Shown: in pieces, positions 1-7,779 of the stretch
How the letters are laid out: each line of letters opens with the position of its first letter
Numbering within the stretch: the stretch's first letter is position 1
Assembly (NCBI RefSeq): GCF_020421205.1
Contig: NZ_JAIZZH010000003.1
Span: forward strand, 310,001-374,000
Direction: 5' to 3'
Length of the DNA: 64,000 nucleotides
Origin: Hymenobacter pini
GTDB taxonomy: Bacteria > Bacteroidota > Bacteroidia > Cytophagales > Hymenobacteraceae
The notes under the pieces: model-generated
Told to the model about the DNA's origin: nothing
Seen by the model: only the letters and a program-made list of their open reading frames with translations
The model's database searches: none
Program-made: the position numbers and the translations under genes

Positions 1-230
1 AGGTAGATGCCCAGAAATGCCCGTACACCGTAGCCGAGTTTCTGGTAATCTATTTTGAGGGTTGCGCCTTGCACAATCCCCAATTCCTCCAAGCGAGCCA
101 TGCGCACGTGTACCGTACCACCCGAAACATGCACTTTACGCGCAATTTCCGTGTAGGGCATTTTGGCATCTTCAATCAACAGGGCCAGAATCTTCCGGTC
201 GGTGTCGTCAAGTTCGTAATTACGGGCCAT
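1..230 (-). CDS. Lrp/AsnC family transcriptional regulator (3' part outside window)
   Basis: Translating the minus strand from the ATG at 230 gives a protein that starts MARNYELDDTDRKILALL and continues into a helix-turn-helix region (EIARKVHVSGGTVHVRMARL), followed by the linker and the first strand of the ligand-binding RAM domain. This order is typical of Lrp/AsnC regulators, which sense amino acids or related small molecules and bind DNA as oligomers. About 76 codons are present; a full family member has about 150, so the effector-binding half lies beyond position 1. The AT-rich gap at 231-387 separates it from a divergent tRNA-like gene. The effector cannot be predicted. Confidence 0.85.
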   Translation of the reverse strand, partial: MARNYELDDTDRKILALLIEDAKMPYTEIARKVHVSGGTVHVRMARLEELGIVQGATLKIDYQKLGYGVRAFLGIY

Positions 231-316
231 TTTTCAGGGTGTTGATTATCTATATTTCAATGAAAAACCTCGATTTTTAAAAACTATGTAAATTTTTATA
301 CAAATGTCTGAAATTA

Positions 317-347
317 TTTTATTACTTCAATCAACCTAGTACATTTG
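317..347 (+). promoter_or_regulatory. Putative Bacteroidota promoter of the tRNA-like gene
   Basis: TACATTTG at 340-347 fits the -7 consensus TANNTTTG of the Bacteroidota housekeeping sigma factor. Nineteen bases upstream is TTTT (317-320), a weak match to the -33 TTTG. The whole stretch is AT-rich. It would start a transcript about 30 bases before the tRNA-like body. Inferred from consensus only. Confidence 0.4.
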
Positions 348-387
348 TCATAATCCAACGCAAGCGGCGTAGGATTGTTTTTCAGAA

Positions 388-502
388 TGTAGAATGGTGA
401 AACTGGCAGACACGCCCTCCTCTCTCGGGGGTGGAGATTCGGGAAAAACTGGTCCGGCGGCCGGCTAACCACTCTGTGGAGGTTCGAATCCTTCTTCTAC
501 AG
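388..502 (+). tRNA. tRNA-like gene, type II body (Leu-like) with CTC in the anticodon position and an oversized variable arm
   Basis: A perfect 7-bp acceptor stem (388-394 with 495-501), a D-arm of tRNA-Leu type (TGGTGAAACTGGCAGACACG), an anticodon stem (415-419 with 427-431), and a canonical T-arm (478-494, loop TTCGAAT) can be drawn. The seven-base anticodon loop reads CTCTCTC, putting CTC (a Glu anticodon) in a Leu-like body, with a pyrimidine at position 37. The variable region (432-477) is about 46 bases, far longer than the usual 13-20, and can form a stem of its own (450-457 with 461-471, bulge CTA). CCA is not encoded, as for the tRNA-Arg in this window. It may be a degenerate tRNA-Leu, an unusual tRNA, or a tRNA-derived small RNA. 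The fold is clear; its function is not. Confidence 0.5.
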
Positions 503-509
503 CAAGAAA

Positions 510-573
510 AAAGGGTGGACTTTGTGAGGAGGAAAAACGGGACGTATCTGGGTGGGTACGTTCTGAATCGAGA
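510..573 (+). ncRNA. Tandem small hairpins sharing a GGGTGG loop motif, 3' of the tRNA-like gene
   Basis: Downstream of the tRNA-like body, GGGTGG occurs at 513, 550 and 584. The second copy is the loop of a hairpin with stem ACGTA/TACGT (542-546 with 557-561, loop TCTGGGTGGG). A weaker hairpin holds the first copy (AAAG 510-513 with CTTT 520-523). The third copy is the loop of the terminator hairpin that follows. Identical loops on different stems suggest a kept RNA feature rather than chance, but this is an inference. Confidence 0.35.
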
Positions 574-607
574 GGCGGCATCTGGGTGGGTGCCGCCTTT
601 TCTTTTT
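574..607 (+). terminator. Rho-independent terminator of the tRNA-like transcript
   Basis: Stem GGCGGCA (574-580) pairs with TGCCGCC (591-597), with loop TCTGGGTGGG and a T-rich tail at 598-606. It ends the tRNA-like transcription unit. The remaining 608-775 holds no gene that I can support. Confidence 0.75.
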
Positions 608-775
608 GTATGCATCCGCAACATCGCACCGCCTTCCGCTGAGTTATCCGCTGTTCGCCCGATTTCCTTTTCGGCCGCAAAGGTCAGGTTTTCTTGGAAG
701 AATTGCACGATATATAGGCAAAAAAGCTGCTAGCAGGTTGCATTACAGGCCCGTAAAACCAATAAATTAATAATG

Positions 776-817
776 GCCAACGCCCCTCCCGGTTAACATA
801 CCAGGAGGGGCGTTGGC
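776..817 (-). terminator. Terminator of the DsbD gene
   Basis: A 14-bp perfect stem (776-789 with 804-817) lies just past the stop codon at 840-842; read on the minus strand it is followed by an AT-rich run. Confidence 0.75.
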
Positions 818-839
818 TATTGTTATTGCGGCCTAATAC

Positions 840-3050
840 TTAGCGAACTGCTACCTGCTGACGGTAACGGGCCAAGCCAGCATCCAAAAACTTCACAAAG
901 TTTCCGGCATTGGGCTCATAGGCAACCGGGGCCGTTAGCACGTGCGCCAAGTCGGCCGGGGCGTTGGGGTCGAGCAGCACGTAGTAGGGCTGAGCATTTA
1001 CATTGAAGCCGGTGAGCTGCAAATCGGCGTTTTTCTTGCCGAGCGTGGATTTTTCCTTGTGGTCGTGGGAAGAGGTGTACCACTCGTTGCGGGGCAGTTC
1101 CTGCTTATCGTCCACGTACAGGGCCACCACTACGAAGTCCTCGCGCAGGCGCTTGAGCACTTGCGGGTCGCTCCACACAGACGCCTCCATTTTGCGGCAG
1201 TTTACACAAGCATGGCCGGTGAAATCGATAAACAGTGGCTTGCCGGCCGCTTTGGCGCAACGCTTGGCCTGCTCCAAGTCAAAATAGCCCGGCAGGCCGT
1301 GAGGCAGCTCCAGAAAGTCGGCGTAGCGCGGGGCTTCACACTGGCTATTATTGGGCAGGGCTGCCGGTATAGCGGGAGCAGCATTGCTAGCCAGGGAGAA
1401 ATCCTGGCGGCTTTGGGGCGGCAGGTAACCGGCCAGCAAAGGCAGCGGCGCGCCAAAGAGGCCAGGAATCAGGTACGTCATGAAGCTGAAGGCCAGCACG
1501 GCCATCAGCAGCCGCCCTACGCTCAGGTGCGTCAGGTCCGAATCGTGGGAAAGCTTAAACCTGCCCAGCAGGTACACGCCCAGCAAGCCCGACAACGCAA
1601 TCCAGAGCACCAGATACAGGTCGCGGGGAAGCAAGTTCCAGTGGTAAGCCAGGTCGGCCATGCTTAGGAATTTCAGAGCCAGCATGAGTTCAACAAAGCC
1701 CAATACCACCTTCACCGTATTCAGCCACCCACCGGAGCTAGGCAGGCTTTTCAGCCACGTGGGGAACAGCGCAAACAGCATGAATGGCAGCGCGAAGGCC
1801 AGTGAAAAGCCCAGCATTCCGATAACCGGCTGGATGCGCTGGCCCTGAGCAGCCATAGTCAGAATAGAGGCTACGATGGGGCCGGTGCAGCTAAACGATA
1901 CCACTACCAGCGTGAGGGCCATGAAGAAAACGCCGGCCCAGCCGCCTTTGTCGGCTTGCTCGTCAATCTTATTGACCATGCCGTGGGGTAGCGTAATCTC
2001 AAACAGCCCCAGAAACGACAGCCCAAACACCACAAACACCACGAAGAAAATCAGGTTGGGCAGCCAGTGAGTACTGATCAGGTTTAGGCCATCGGCCCCC
2101 AGCAGTACGGTAGTCAGCAGGCCCACCACCACATAGATGAAGATGATGGACAGCCCATAGAACAGGGCTTTTAGAATTCCTTGCTGACGGTTTTCGGACC
2201 CTTTGGTGAAGATGGAAACCGTCATGGGGATGAGCGGAAACACGCAAGGCGTAAGCAATGCCCCCAAGCCCGACAAGAAGGCCAGCAGGGCAAATCCCCA
2301 CAGGCTGGTGCTTGGGGTGGCCGCCGTTACAGGGGCCGCTGCGGTTGTGGTAGCAGCAGCCACGGCCGCCGTTGACGCCACTACTGGCGTAGCAGAGTCG
2401 GTGGTAGCTGCCACTGCGGGAGCGGCGGGAGCTGGAGCTGCCGAGTCGGGAGTCACCGCAGGGGCAACGGCGGCGCTGGCCGTAGAAGTGGTAGTGGAGG
2501 CAGCAGGCATTACGGCGCCGGTGGTGCCTTTGGCGGGGGCTGGCGTGGCCGGAGCGGCCGCCGCACCGGTTACCTCAATGGGGCCGAAGCTCAGGCTTTC
2601 CTCCCCGGGGATGCAGCGGCCATCCACATCGGTGCAACTCTGAAACTCGGTTTCGGCTTTGATGGTGAGGCTGCCGGGCTGCAGCACCCGTATGCGCTGG
2701 GTAATGCGGCCGGTTTTCTCGAAGTACGTGACGTTGCCTTTAAATACCTCGTCATAGTGCTTGGTAGCGCCAATGGATTTGGGCTTGCCCACCAGCTCGT
2801 ACGCCGGGCTTTTAGCAAACGTGAAGGCAAATACGGTAGGGCCCAGGTCGGGGTCGAAATCGGTGGCGTACAGGTGCCACTTGTCGTCGATGCGGGCGTT
2901 AACAATCAGGTCCAGCTCCTCGCCTACTTTGACGGTCGGCTTGCTGAGGGCCGTGGAGAGCTTGGTAGGCTGCAATACCTGGGCCGTTGCCGCCGTGGCA
3001 AGCAGCAACCCTAGAAGCAGCGAAAATAAAACAGAGAAATGCCGGGACAT
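840..3050 (-). CDS. dsbD: Thiol:disulfide interchange protein DsbD
   Basis: This 736-residue inner-membrane protein carries electrons from cytoplasmic thioredoxin to periplasmic thiol partners. Domains in order: signal peptide (MSRHFSVLFSLLLGLLL), an N-terminal periplasmic DsbD-alpha-like domain (about residues 25-160), a long Ala/Pro/Thr-rich linker, an eight-helix transmembrane domain with the paired cysteines in TPCVFPLIPM and FSCTGPIVAS, and a C-terminal thioredoxin domain with the CVNC motif (CVNCRKMEASV). The start at 3050 was chosen because a signal peptide begins there; upstream in-frame sequence has no such character. The unusually long low-complexity linker is the only oddity. Length and all redox cysteines agree with the family. 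Confidence 0.93.
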   Translation of the reverse strand: MSRHFSVLFSLLLGLLLATAATAQVLQPTKLSTALSKPTVKVGEELDLIVNARIDDKWHLYATDFDPDLGPTVFAFTFAKSPAYELVGKPKSIGATKHYDEVFKGNVTYFEKTGRITQRIRVLQPGSLTIKAETEFQSCTDVDGRCIPGEESLSFGPIEVTGAAAAPATPAPAKGTTGAVMPAASTTTSTASAAVAPAVTPDSAAPAPAAPAVAATTDSATPVVASTAAVAAATTTAAAPVTAATPSTSLWGFALLAFLSGLGALLTPCVFPLIPMTVSIFTKGSENRQQGILKALFYGLSIIFIYVVVGLLTTVLLGADGLNLISTHWLPNLIFFVVFVVFGLSFLGLFEITLPHGMVNKIDEQADKGGWAGVFFMALTLVVVSFSCTGPIVASILTMAAQGQRIQPVIGMLGFSLAFALPFMLFALFPTWLKSLPSSGGWLNTVKVVLGFVELMLALKFLSMADLAYHWNLLPRDLYLVLWIALSGLLGVYLLGRFKLSHDSDLTHLSVGRLLMAVLAFSFMTYLIPGLFGAPLPLLAGYLPPQSRQDFSLASNAAPAIPAALPNNSQCEAPRYADFLELPHGLPGYFDLEQAKRCAKAAGKPLFIDFTGHACVNCRKMEASVWSDPQVLKRLREDFVVVALYVDDKQELPRNEWYTSSHDHKEKSTLGKKNADLQLTGFNVNAQPYYVLLDPNAPADLAHVLTAPVAYEPNAGNFVKFLDAGLARYRQQVAVR

Positions 3051-3224
3051 GTAACAGGGAAAAAACGACAACGAGTCGGGAATAAGGCAAAGGTCGGGAG
3101 AAACCGCAACAGCTAACGGGGGAAAGTAGTTTTTCCGGGGCCAAAGCTGCACCAAACACCGGCTACGGCGGCGCTTCCGACGGGTAGTACGCAGGTATTT
3201 TCCAACCGCTTGCGCCGAATGTCG

Positions 3225-3232
3225 TATTTTTG
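3225..3232 (+). promoter_or_regulatory. Possible -7 element for the CorC-like gene
   Basis: TATTTTTG at 3225-3232 matches TANNTTTG, 45 bases before the ATG at 3277. The -33 partner is weak (TTTT at 3198-3201, spacing 23). Confidence 0.3.
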
Positions 3233-3276
3233 CCTTACAATGGAAGACCGACCGGTCGAGTCCGGCTTCCGCACCT

Positions 3277-4608
3277 ATGGCTTTAAATATAGTATTGACC
3301 ATTCTGCTGGTATTGCTGAATGGCTTTTTTGTAGCAGCAGAATTTGCCTTTGTGAAGGTGAGGCCTTCACAAATTGATATCAAAGCCCAGAGCGGCAACC
3401 GCCTGGCCAAGCTGGTGCAGAGCATGCTGCACGACTTGAACTACTACCTCTCGGCCACTCAGCTGGGTATTACGGTAGCCTCGCTGGCCCTGGGTTGGGT
3501 GGGCGAAAGTGTGGTAGCCGAAGTAGTGCTGGCCATTATTGACAAGCTGGGGCTAACTGTGAGCGAGGCCACGGTACACAAGATTGCCATTGGCACTTCG
3601 TTCACGCTCATTACCACCATGCACATTGTGCTGGGCGAACAGGCTCCGAAGGTACTGGCCATCCGGAAGCCGGAAAATGTGAGCATTGCCATTGCCATTC
3701 CGCTGCGGGCGTTTGCGTTTATCACCTTCCCCTTTATCTGGCTTTTGGATAAGCTCTCGAACCTAGTGCTAGGCCTGTTCGGGGTGGAGTCGGTGCACGA
3801 GCACGAGGTGCACACCTCCGAGGAGCTGCGCCTGCTGCTAGACCAGAGCAAGCAAAGCGGGGAGCTGCAGGAGTCGGAGCACGAGCTGCTGGAAAACGTG
3901 TTCGAGTTCAACGACCGGATGGTGAAGCAGATTATGGTGCCCCGCACCAAGCTCTCGGCCATCGACATCAACACGCCCCAGGAGGCTATTCTGGAAACCG
4001 TGTACAACGAGGGCTTTTCCCGGATGCCGGTTTTTGAGGGCAACATCGACAACATCGTGGGCGTGCTCTACGTGAAGGATTTGCTACCGATTATTCGTCG
4101 GCAGGAGCCCGTTGAATTGGCCAAAATCATGCGCCCGGCCTATTTTGTGCCCGAAACCAAGAAAATCAACCGTCTGCTGCGCCAGTTTCAGCGCAAGCAC
4201 ATGCACATAGCCGTGGTATCGGATGAGTTTGGCGGCGTATCGGGCATCGTGACGATGGAGGACATTGTGGAGGAGTTGGTCGGCGAAATCCAGGACGAGT
4301 ACGACAACGAAGTACCGGTAGTGGAAAAAATATCGGAAGCGGAGTACCGCGTAAATACCGCTACGCCCATTTCCGATGCCAACGAGTACCTCCCCTACCC
4401 GCTGCCCGAAGGCGACGACTACGAAACCGTGGGGGGCCTGCTGAACGTGCTGTACGGCAACATCCCGGAAGTAGGCGACGTGGCCGCCCTTGACAACTAC
4501 GAGTTCCGGGTGCTGCAACGCTCCCGTCGGGCCGTGGAACTGGTGCAGTTGCGCGTAACCAACGCCGAGGAGCGCACGGAAGAAACCGGTGAAACTTTGG
4601 CTTTGTAA
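3277..4608 (+). CDS. CNNM/CorC-HlyC family membrane protein with CBS domains
   Basis: A 443-residue protein with an N-terminal DUF21 (CNNM) membrane domain of three to four helices (about residues 1-190, starting ALNIVLTILLVLLNGFFVAAEFAFVKVR), a tandem CBS pair (about 210-340, including VKQIMVPRT and the GIVTMEDIVEELVGEI segment), and a C-terminal CorC_HlyC domain (about 355-435, with YETVGGLL). Members transport Mg2+/Co2+ or regulate such transport in the inner membrane; some are annotated as hemolysins without clear proof. It stands alone between two oppositely oriented genes and shares a bidirectional terminator with the next one. Ion specificity is not visible. Confidence 0.9.
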   Translation: MALNIVLTILLVLLNGFFVAAEFAFVKVRPSQIDIKAQSGNRLAKLVQSMLHDLNYYLSATQLGITVASLALGWVGESVVAEVVLAIIDKLGLTVSEATVHKIAIGTSFTLITTMHIVLGEQAPKVLAIRKPENVSIAIAIPLRAFAFITFPFIWLLDKLSNLVLGLFGVESVHEHEVHTSEELRLLLDQSKQSGELQESEHELLENVFEFNDRMVKQIMVPRTKLSAIDINTPQEAILETVYNEGFSRMPVFEGNIDNIVGVLYVKDLLPIIRRQEPVELAKIMRPAYFVPETKKINRLLRQFQRKHMHIAVVSDEFGGVSGIVTMEDIVEELVGEIQDEYDNEVPVVEKISEAEYRVNTATPISDANEYLPYPLPEGDDYETVGGLLNVLYGNIPEVGDVAALDNYEFRVLQRSRRAVELVQLRVTNAEERTEETGETLAL

Positions 4609-4624
4609 CCACAACTGCATAAAG

Positions 4625-4659
4625 AAAGCCCGACTACGATGTGTAGCCGGGCTTTTTTT
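4625..4659. terminator. Bidirectional terminator between convergent genes
   Basis: AGCCCGACTAC (4627-4637) pairs with GTAGCCGGGCT (4642-4652), with one mismatch, flanked by AAAG on the left and a T-run on the right. It lies between the stops of the CorC-like gene and the lipoprotein gene. Confidence 0.75.
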
Positions 4660-4677
4660 GTGCAGCTGCTGAGCAGA

Positions 4678-5208
4678 TTATTTTCCGCTTATCAACGCAA
4701 TAATCAGCATAATGAGGCCCACTAGGAAAGTGACGCCACCAATGGTGGCTACAAAGTTGGTTCCGCCAATCAGCCCACCAATCAGCAGGATAACCAGGCC
4801 AATGCCAATCACAATACCGGCCGTACCGGCCTTCGACTGAGCCTGCCCGGCTTTAGCTATTTCGGGTTGGCGATGCAGCTGTTTGGTTACTTTAGCCAAT
4901 GCCGCACGCTGGAGCAGACCTACTTTCCCAGGCAGTACCAAGCGCCGGGCCGGAGCCACTGCTTTGCGGCCTGGGGTTACAGCCGGCTTTTGTGCAGCCG
5001 CCGAAACCGGCGCAGCGGGTGTGGCGGCTGGTTGCTCGGCGGGCGTAGCAGATGGCGTGGCAGCCGGCGCGGGTTGTACCTGCACTTGGCTGGCTACCTC
5101 ATGATAAGCCGGCGTATTTGGCCGAAAAGCATAGTGGCTGCTGCTGCACGAAGCCAGGGAAGTAGCGGCCAGCACAGTACCAGCCAGGTAAGCGTAAAAT
5201 TTGAACAT
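4678..5208 (-). CDS. Putative lipoprotein with two C-terminal membrane segments
   Basis: The protein has 176 residues. It opens with a signal peptide and lipobox (LAATSLASC), so it is probably a lipoprotein. A Pro/Ala-rich stretch (about 45-95) is followed by a basic segment (ARRLVLPGKVGLLQRAALAKVTKQL), then two hydrophobic glycine-rich helices (GIVIGIGLVILLIGGLIGG and a second one) that reach the C-terminus. The start at 5208 was preferred because it begins the signal peptide (MFKFYAYLAGTVLA). This arrangement is common in Cytophagales proteins of unknown function. I do not recognise a functional family. Confidence 0.75.
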   Translation of the reverse strand: MFKFYAYLAGTVLAATSLASCSSSHYAFRPNTPAYHEVASQVQVQPAPAATPSATPAEQPAATPAAPVSAAAQKPAVTPGRKAVAPARRLVLPGKVGLLQRAALAKVTKQLHRQPEIAKAGQAQSKAGTAGIVIGIGLVILLIGGLIGGTNFVATIGGVTFLVGLIMLIIALISGK

Positions 5209-5309
5209 GAATAGGGAGTAAGGAAAGTGAATAGAAAAGGCCATTACCTTTTCATAATCCAAATTACTCGCCTCGTATTCAGTTACCAAAACCACGCTTC
5301 ACTCAGCGC

Positions 5310-5828
5310 TTACTTTTTAGCAAACCAACTAGCATATAGCTGGTAATTGGCGGCCGTTTGGCGCATACCAGCACGCTGCTCCTCGCTTACAGGCTTGATT
5401 TTACGAGCCGGAACGCCCGCGTACAAATAGCCCGGCTCGCACTGTGTATCCTCCAGCACCACGGCCCCAGCCGCCACAATGCAGCCCGCACCCACCACGG
5501 CGCGGTCCATCACAATGGCGCCCATGCCAATGAGTACGTCATCTTCCACGGTACAGCCGTGCACAATGGCTTTGTGCCCGATGCTCACGCGGGAGCCGAT
5601 GATAGTAGCCGCCTTCTGGTAAGTGCAGTGAATGACGGCTCCATCCTGAATGTTGGTTTCGTCGCCTACCCGGATGCTGTTCACATCCCCGCGCACCACG
5701 GCCTGAAACCACACGGTGCAGCCCCGGCCCAGCGTCACGTCGCCTACCACAGTGGCATTATCGGCCAGAAAGCAGTCGGGGCCAAACTGAGGGTGTTTAT
5801 CCTGCACGGGGAGAATTAGGGCGGGCAT
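5310..5828 (-). CDS. Gamma carbonic anhydrase-like hexapeptide-repeat protein
   Basis: The 172-residue protein is built of left-handed beta-helix hexapeptide repeats (for example NATVVGDVTLGRGCTVWFQAVVRGD and GSRVSIGHKAIVHGCTVEDDVLIGMGAIV), as in the YrdA/PaaY/CaiE group of gamma-class carbonic anhydrases. These form trimers that bind a metal between subunits through three histidines; here GHKAIVHGC carries two and HCTYQK a third. Some members have measured carbonic anhydrase activity, others act on thioesters, so the reaction is uncertain. It is followed by a radical SAM gene 27 bases upstream on the same strand and may be co-transcribed with it. Confidence 0.85.
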   Translation of the reverse strand: MPALILPVQDKHPQFGPDCFLADNATVVGDVTLGRGCTVWFQAVVRGDVNSIRVGDETNIQDGAVIHCTYQKAATIIGSRVSIGHKAIVHGCTVEDDVLIGMGAIVMDRAVVGAGCIVAAGAVVLEDTQCEPGYLYAGVPARKIKPVSEEQRAGMRQTAANYQLYASWFAKK

Positions 5829-5855
5829 GGGTGGGTCAGTATATGGTAAGAGAGT

Positions 5856-6839
5856 TTAGCGGGCCAGCATCCGTTTCCAGGTGCCTTTTTCCCAGTTATA
5901 CTTGAGGGTGCTGGGTAGGGCCTGCCAGAAGTATTTGCTGGTTTCCACGGCGAAGCTGGGCTGCATGTAGCAGTTGATGGTGCAGCCTTCGCACTGGGGC
6001 AGGCGGCCTTCCAATGCGGCCAGCCGCTGCACCTCGCCGGAATGGTAGAGTTCGTGCAGGCGGCCTTCAATCGGGAATTTCTGCTCACCCAGGTGGTAGC
6101 AGGGCAGCACCAACTCATTGCTGGGCGAAATAACCAAGGTAGTGCTGGCGGCCCGGCACACGGGTGCGGCTACGTGGTTACCCCCGTCACGGCGGAGCTG
6201 GATAAAGGCCTCGTTGAGGTACACGCCCGGCCGCTTGCCAAACGCCGACAGGTAATCCAATTCCTCCGCCGTCAGCTGCTCCCCGGTTTCTACGGAGTTG
6301 TACTCGAAGGCCGGGTTCAGAATCAGCACCAGCTTGTTGGGCTGCGTGATTTCCCGGTACACTTTTTCCAAGTCCGCCAAGTTTTCGCGGAACACGGTAA
6401 ACAGAATATCCGGCCGCTCACCCAACTCCCGGGCCACCCGGATGCTTTCCAGCACAAAATCAAAACAGGCTACGCCCCGGCCCCGGTCGTGCACTTCCTT
6501 CTCGGAGGCATCCAGGGAGAAGTGCAGCATATCCACCTTACCCCGCAACCGCTCGGCGTATTTGGGGTAGAGCAGGCAGTTGGTGGTGAGGGTGGTGATG
6601 AAGCCCATGTCGTGGGCCAGCGCCAGAAACTCGTGAATCTGGCGGTGCAGCAGCGGCTCACCACCCGTGAAGTCCACCACCGATACGCCCAGCCGCTTCA
6701 GGTCACGCAGGTTCTGCTCCACGTCGGCCAGGGTGATATAGGGCGAGGGTTTCTCCCAGATGTTGCAGAAGGAGCACTTGGCGTTGCACCGGTAGGTGAC
6801 GTAATAATTACACAGAACCGGGTGACGAACAAGACGCAT
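5856..6839 (-). CDS. Radical SAM/SPASM-type protein
   Basis: The 327-residue protein has the radical SAM [4Fe-4S] motif CNAKCSFC near the N-terminus (CxxxCxxC), the GGEPLLH glycine motif, and a C-terminal cysteine-rich segment (LPCYHLG, CEGCTINCYMQPSF) that resembles a SPASM or related auxiliary cluster region. Such enzymes cleave S-adenosylmethionine and modify peptides, lipids or cofactors. The closest general look is the HpnH/MoaA-like group, but the substrate is not visible and no precursor peptide gene is seen nearby. The start MRLVRHPVLCNYY was chosen over an upstream ATG because the latter runs into the inverted repeat at 6847-6923. Confidence 0.8.
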   Translation of the reverse strand: MRLVRHPVLCNYYVTYRCNAKCSFCNIWEKPSPYITLADVEQNLRDLKRLGVSVVDFTGGEPLLHRQIHEFLALAHDMGFITTLTTNCLLYPKYAERLRGKVDMLHFSLDASEKEVHDRGRGVACFDFVLESIRVARELGERPDILFTVFRENLADLEKVYREITQPNKLVLILNPAFEYNSVETGEQLTAEELDYLSAFGKRPGVYLNEAFIQLRRDGGNHVAAPVCRAASTTLVISPSNELVLPCYHLGEQKFPIEGRLHELYHSGEVQRLAALEGRLPQCEGCTINCYMQPSFAVETSKYFWQALPSTLKYNWEKGTWKRMLAR

Positions 6840-6846
6840 GTTTTTA

Positions 6847-6923
6847 GCTGTTAGCTGATGGCTATTAGCTGTTAGCAGCAATGCCGCTCCAAAGCTAACA
6901 GCTAATAGCCATCAGCTAACAGC
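6847..6923. repeat. Perfect 30-bp inverted repeat of short reiterated words
   Basis: 6847-6876 and 6894-6923 are exact reverse complements, with 17 bases between. Each arm is itself made of near-copies of GCTGTTAGC/GCTAATAGC. It lies between the radical SAM gene and the endonuclease III gene. Similar word-built fold-backs occur at 47862-48010, 50918-51066, 57608-57692 and 61411-61489. Confidence 0.9.
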
Positions 6924-6930
6924 CGAAGAA

Positions 6931-7692
6931 TTAATGCGGCAGTTTGCCCCAGGCTTCATCCCAATGCGCGGGCGTAGCGGCCAGGGCCTCAGGTGTAGCT
7001 GGGCCATAGTGTTCCAGGTAGTAATTACAGAAACCTTTGAGCGGGCACCGGGGGCAGTCGGGTTTCGCATACAAACAGATTTTCTGCCCGTGCCAGTAGT
7101 TGTGTTTGTGGAAGTTCAGCAGCGTAAGGGCATCCTTGGGCAAGTGCTCCAGCAGTACCTGGTGGGCTTTGTCAGCAGAGGCCTTGGGCCCGATCATACC
7201 TACGCGCTGGGCAATGCGGTGCACGTGCGTGTCCACGGGCAGCACGGGCTTATGAAAGTTGAAGAGCAGCACCAAAGAAGCCGTTTTCAGCCCGATACCC
7301 GGCATATCGTTCAGCCATTGCATGCCCTGCTCCGTCGTCCAGTCCGCCAGAAAATCCAGGCTGAACTCACCCCGCTCGGCCTTGATGCGGCGCAGAATCT
7401 CCTGGATACGCGGGGCCTGAGTATCAGGCCAGCGTGTGGTGCGGATGGCGTGGGCCAGCTCCGCAGTGGGCGCGGCCAGCACCCCGGCCCAGTCGCCGAA
7501 AGCTTCCAGCATCCGGTTGTAAGCCAACTCCTCATCGGCGTGGGTGGTACGGTGCGACAGCACGGTGGAAATCAGCTCCCGCATAGGTGAACGGCGGGGC
7601 TTGTCCAGGGTAAGCGGGGGATAAAACTGGTTCAGGATGGCGTGGTCTTCCTGAGTTTTGTCGGCGGGCGAAGAAGTGTAGGTGGCGGGCAT
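6931..7692 (-). CDS. Endonuclease III-like DNA glycosylase
   Basis: The 253-residue protein belongs to the HhH-GPD superfamily. It has the helix-hairpin-helix MPGIGLKTASLVL with the catalytic lysine (GLKTA), the catalytic aspartate in VDTHVHRIAQRVG, and a C-terminal [4Fe-4S] loop C-x6-C-x2-C-x5-C (CLYAKPDCPRCPLKGFC). These are the marks of Nth-type base-excision repair enzymes that remove oxidised pyrimidines and nick at abasic sites. The start at 7692 (MPATYTSSPADK) was chosen over longer in-frame sequence lacking support. An N-terminal extension of about 40 residues precedes the conserved core. Confidence 0.88.
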   Translation of the reverse strand: MPATYTSSPADKTQEDHAILNQFYPPLTLDKPRRSPMRELISTVLSHRTTHADEELAYNRMLEAFGDWAGVLAAPTAELAHAIRTTRWPDTQAPRIQEILRRIKAERGEFSLDFLADWTTEQGMQWLNDMPGIGLKTASLVLLFNFHKPVLPVDTHVHRIAQRVGMIGPKASADKAHQVLLEHLPKDALTLLNFHKHNYWHGQKICLYAKPDCPRCPLKGFCNYYLEHYGPATPEALAATPAHWDEAWGKLPH

Positions 7693-7724
7693 AGGGCACA
7701 GGTACAAAAGCACTGAAAACAGTA

Positions 7725-7755
7725 CGGCCCCGCCACCAAACTGGTGACGGGGCCG
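7725..7755 (-). terminator. Terminator hairpin of the first OmpA gene
   Basis: CGGCCCCGCCACC (7725-7737) pairs with GGTGACGGGGCCG (7743-7755, one mismatch). It lies just past the stop of the OmpA gene read on the minus strand. Confidence 0.6.
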
Positions 7756-7779
7756 CCCAAAAAACTCTGGCAACTAGGC

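Noticed and set aside
388..502. Ordinary tRNA-Leu or tRNA-Ser
   Set aside because: The loop does not hold a Leu or Ser anticodon and the variable region is more than twice the usual length.
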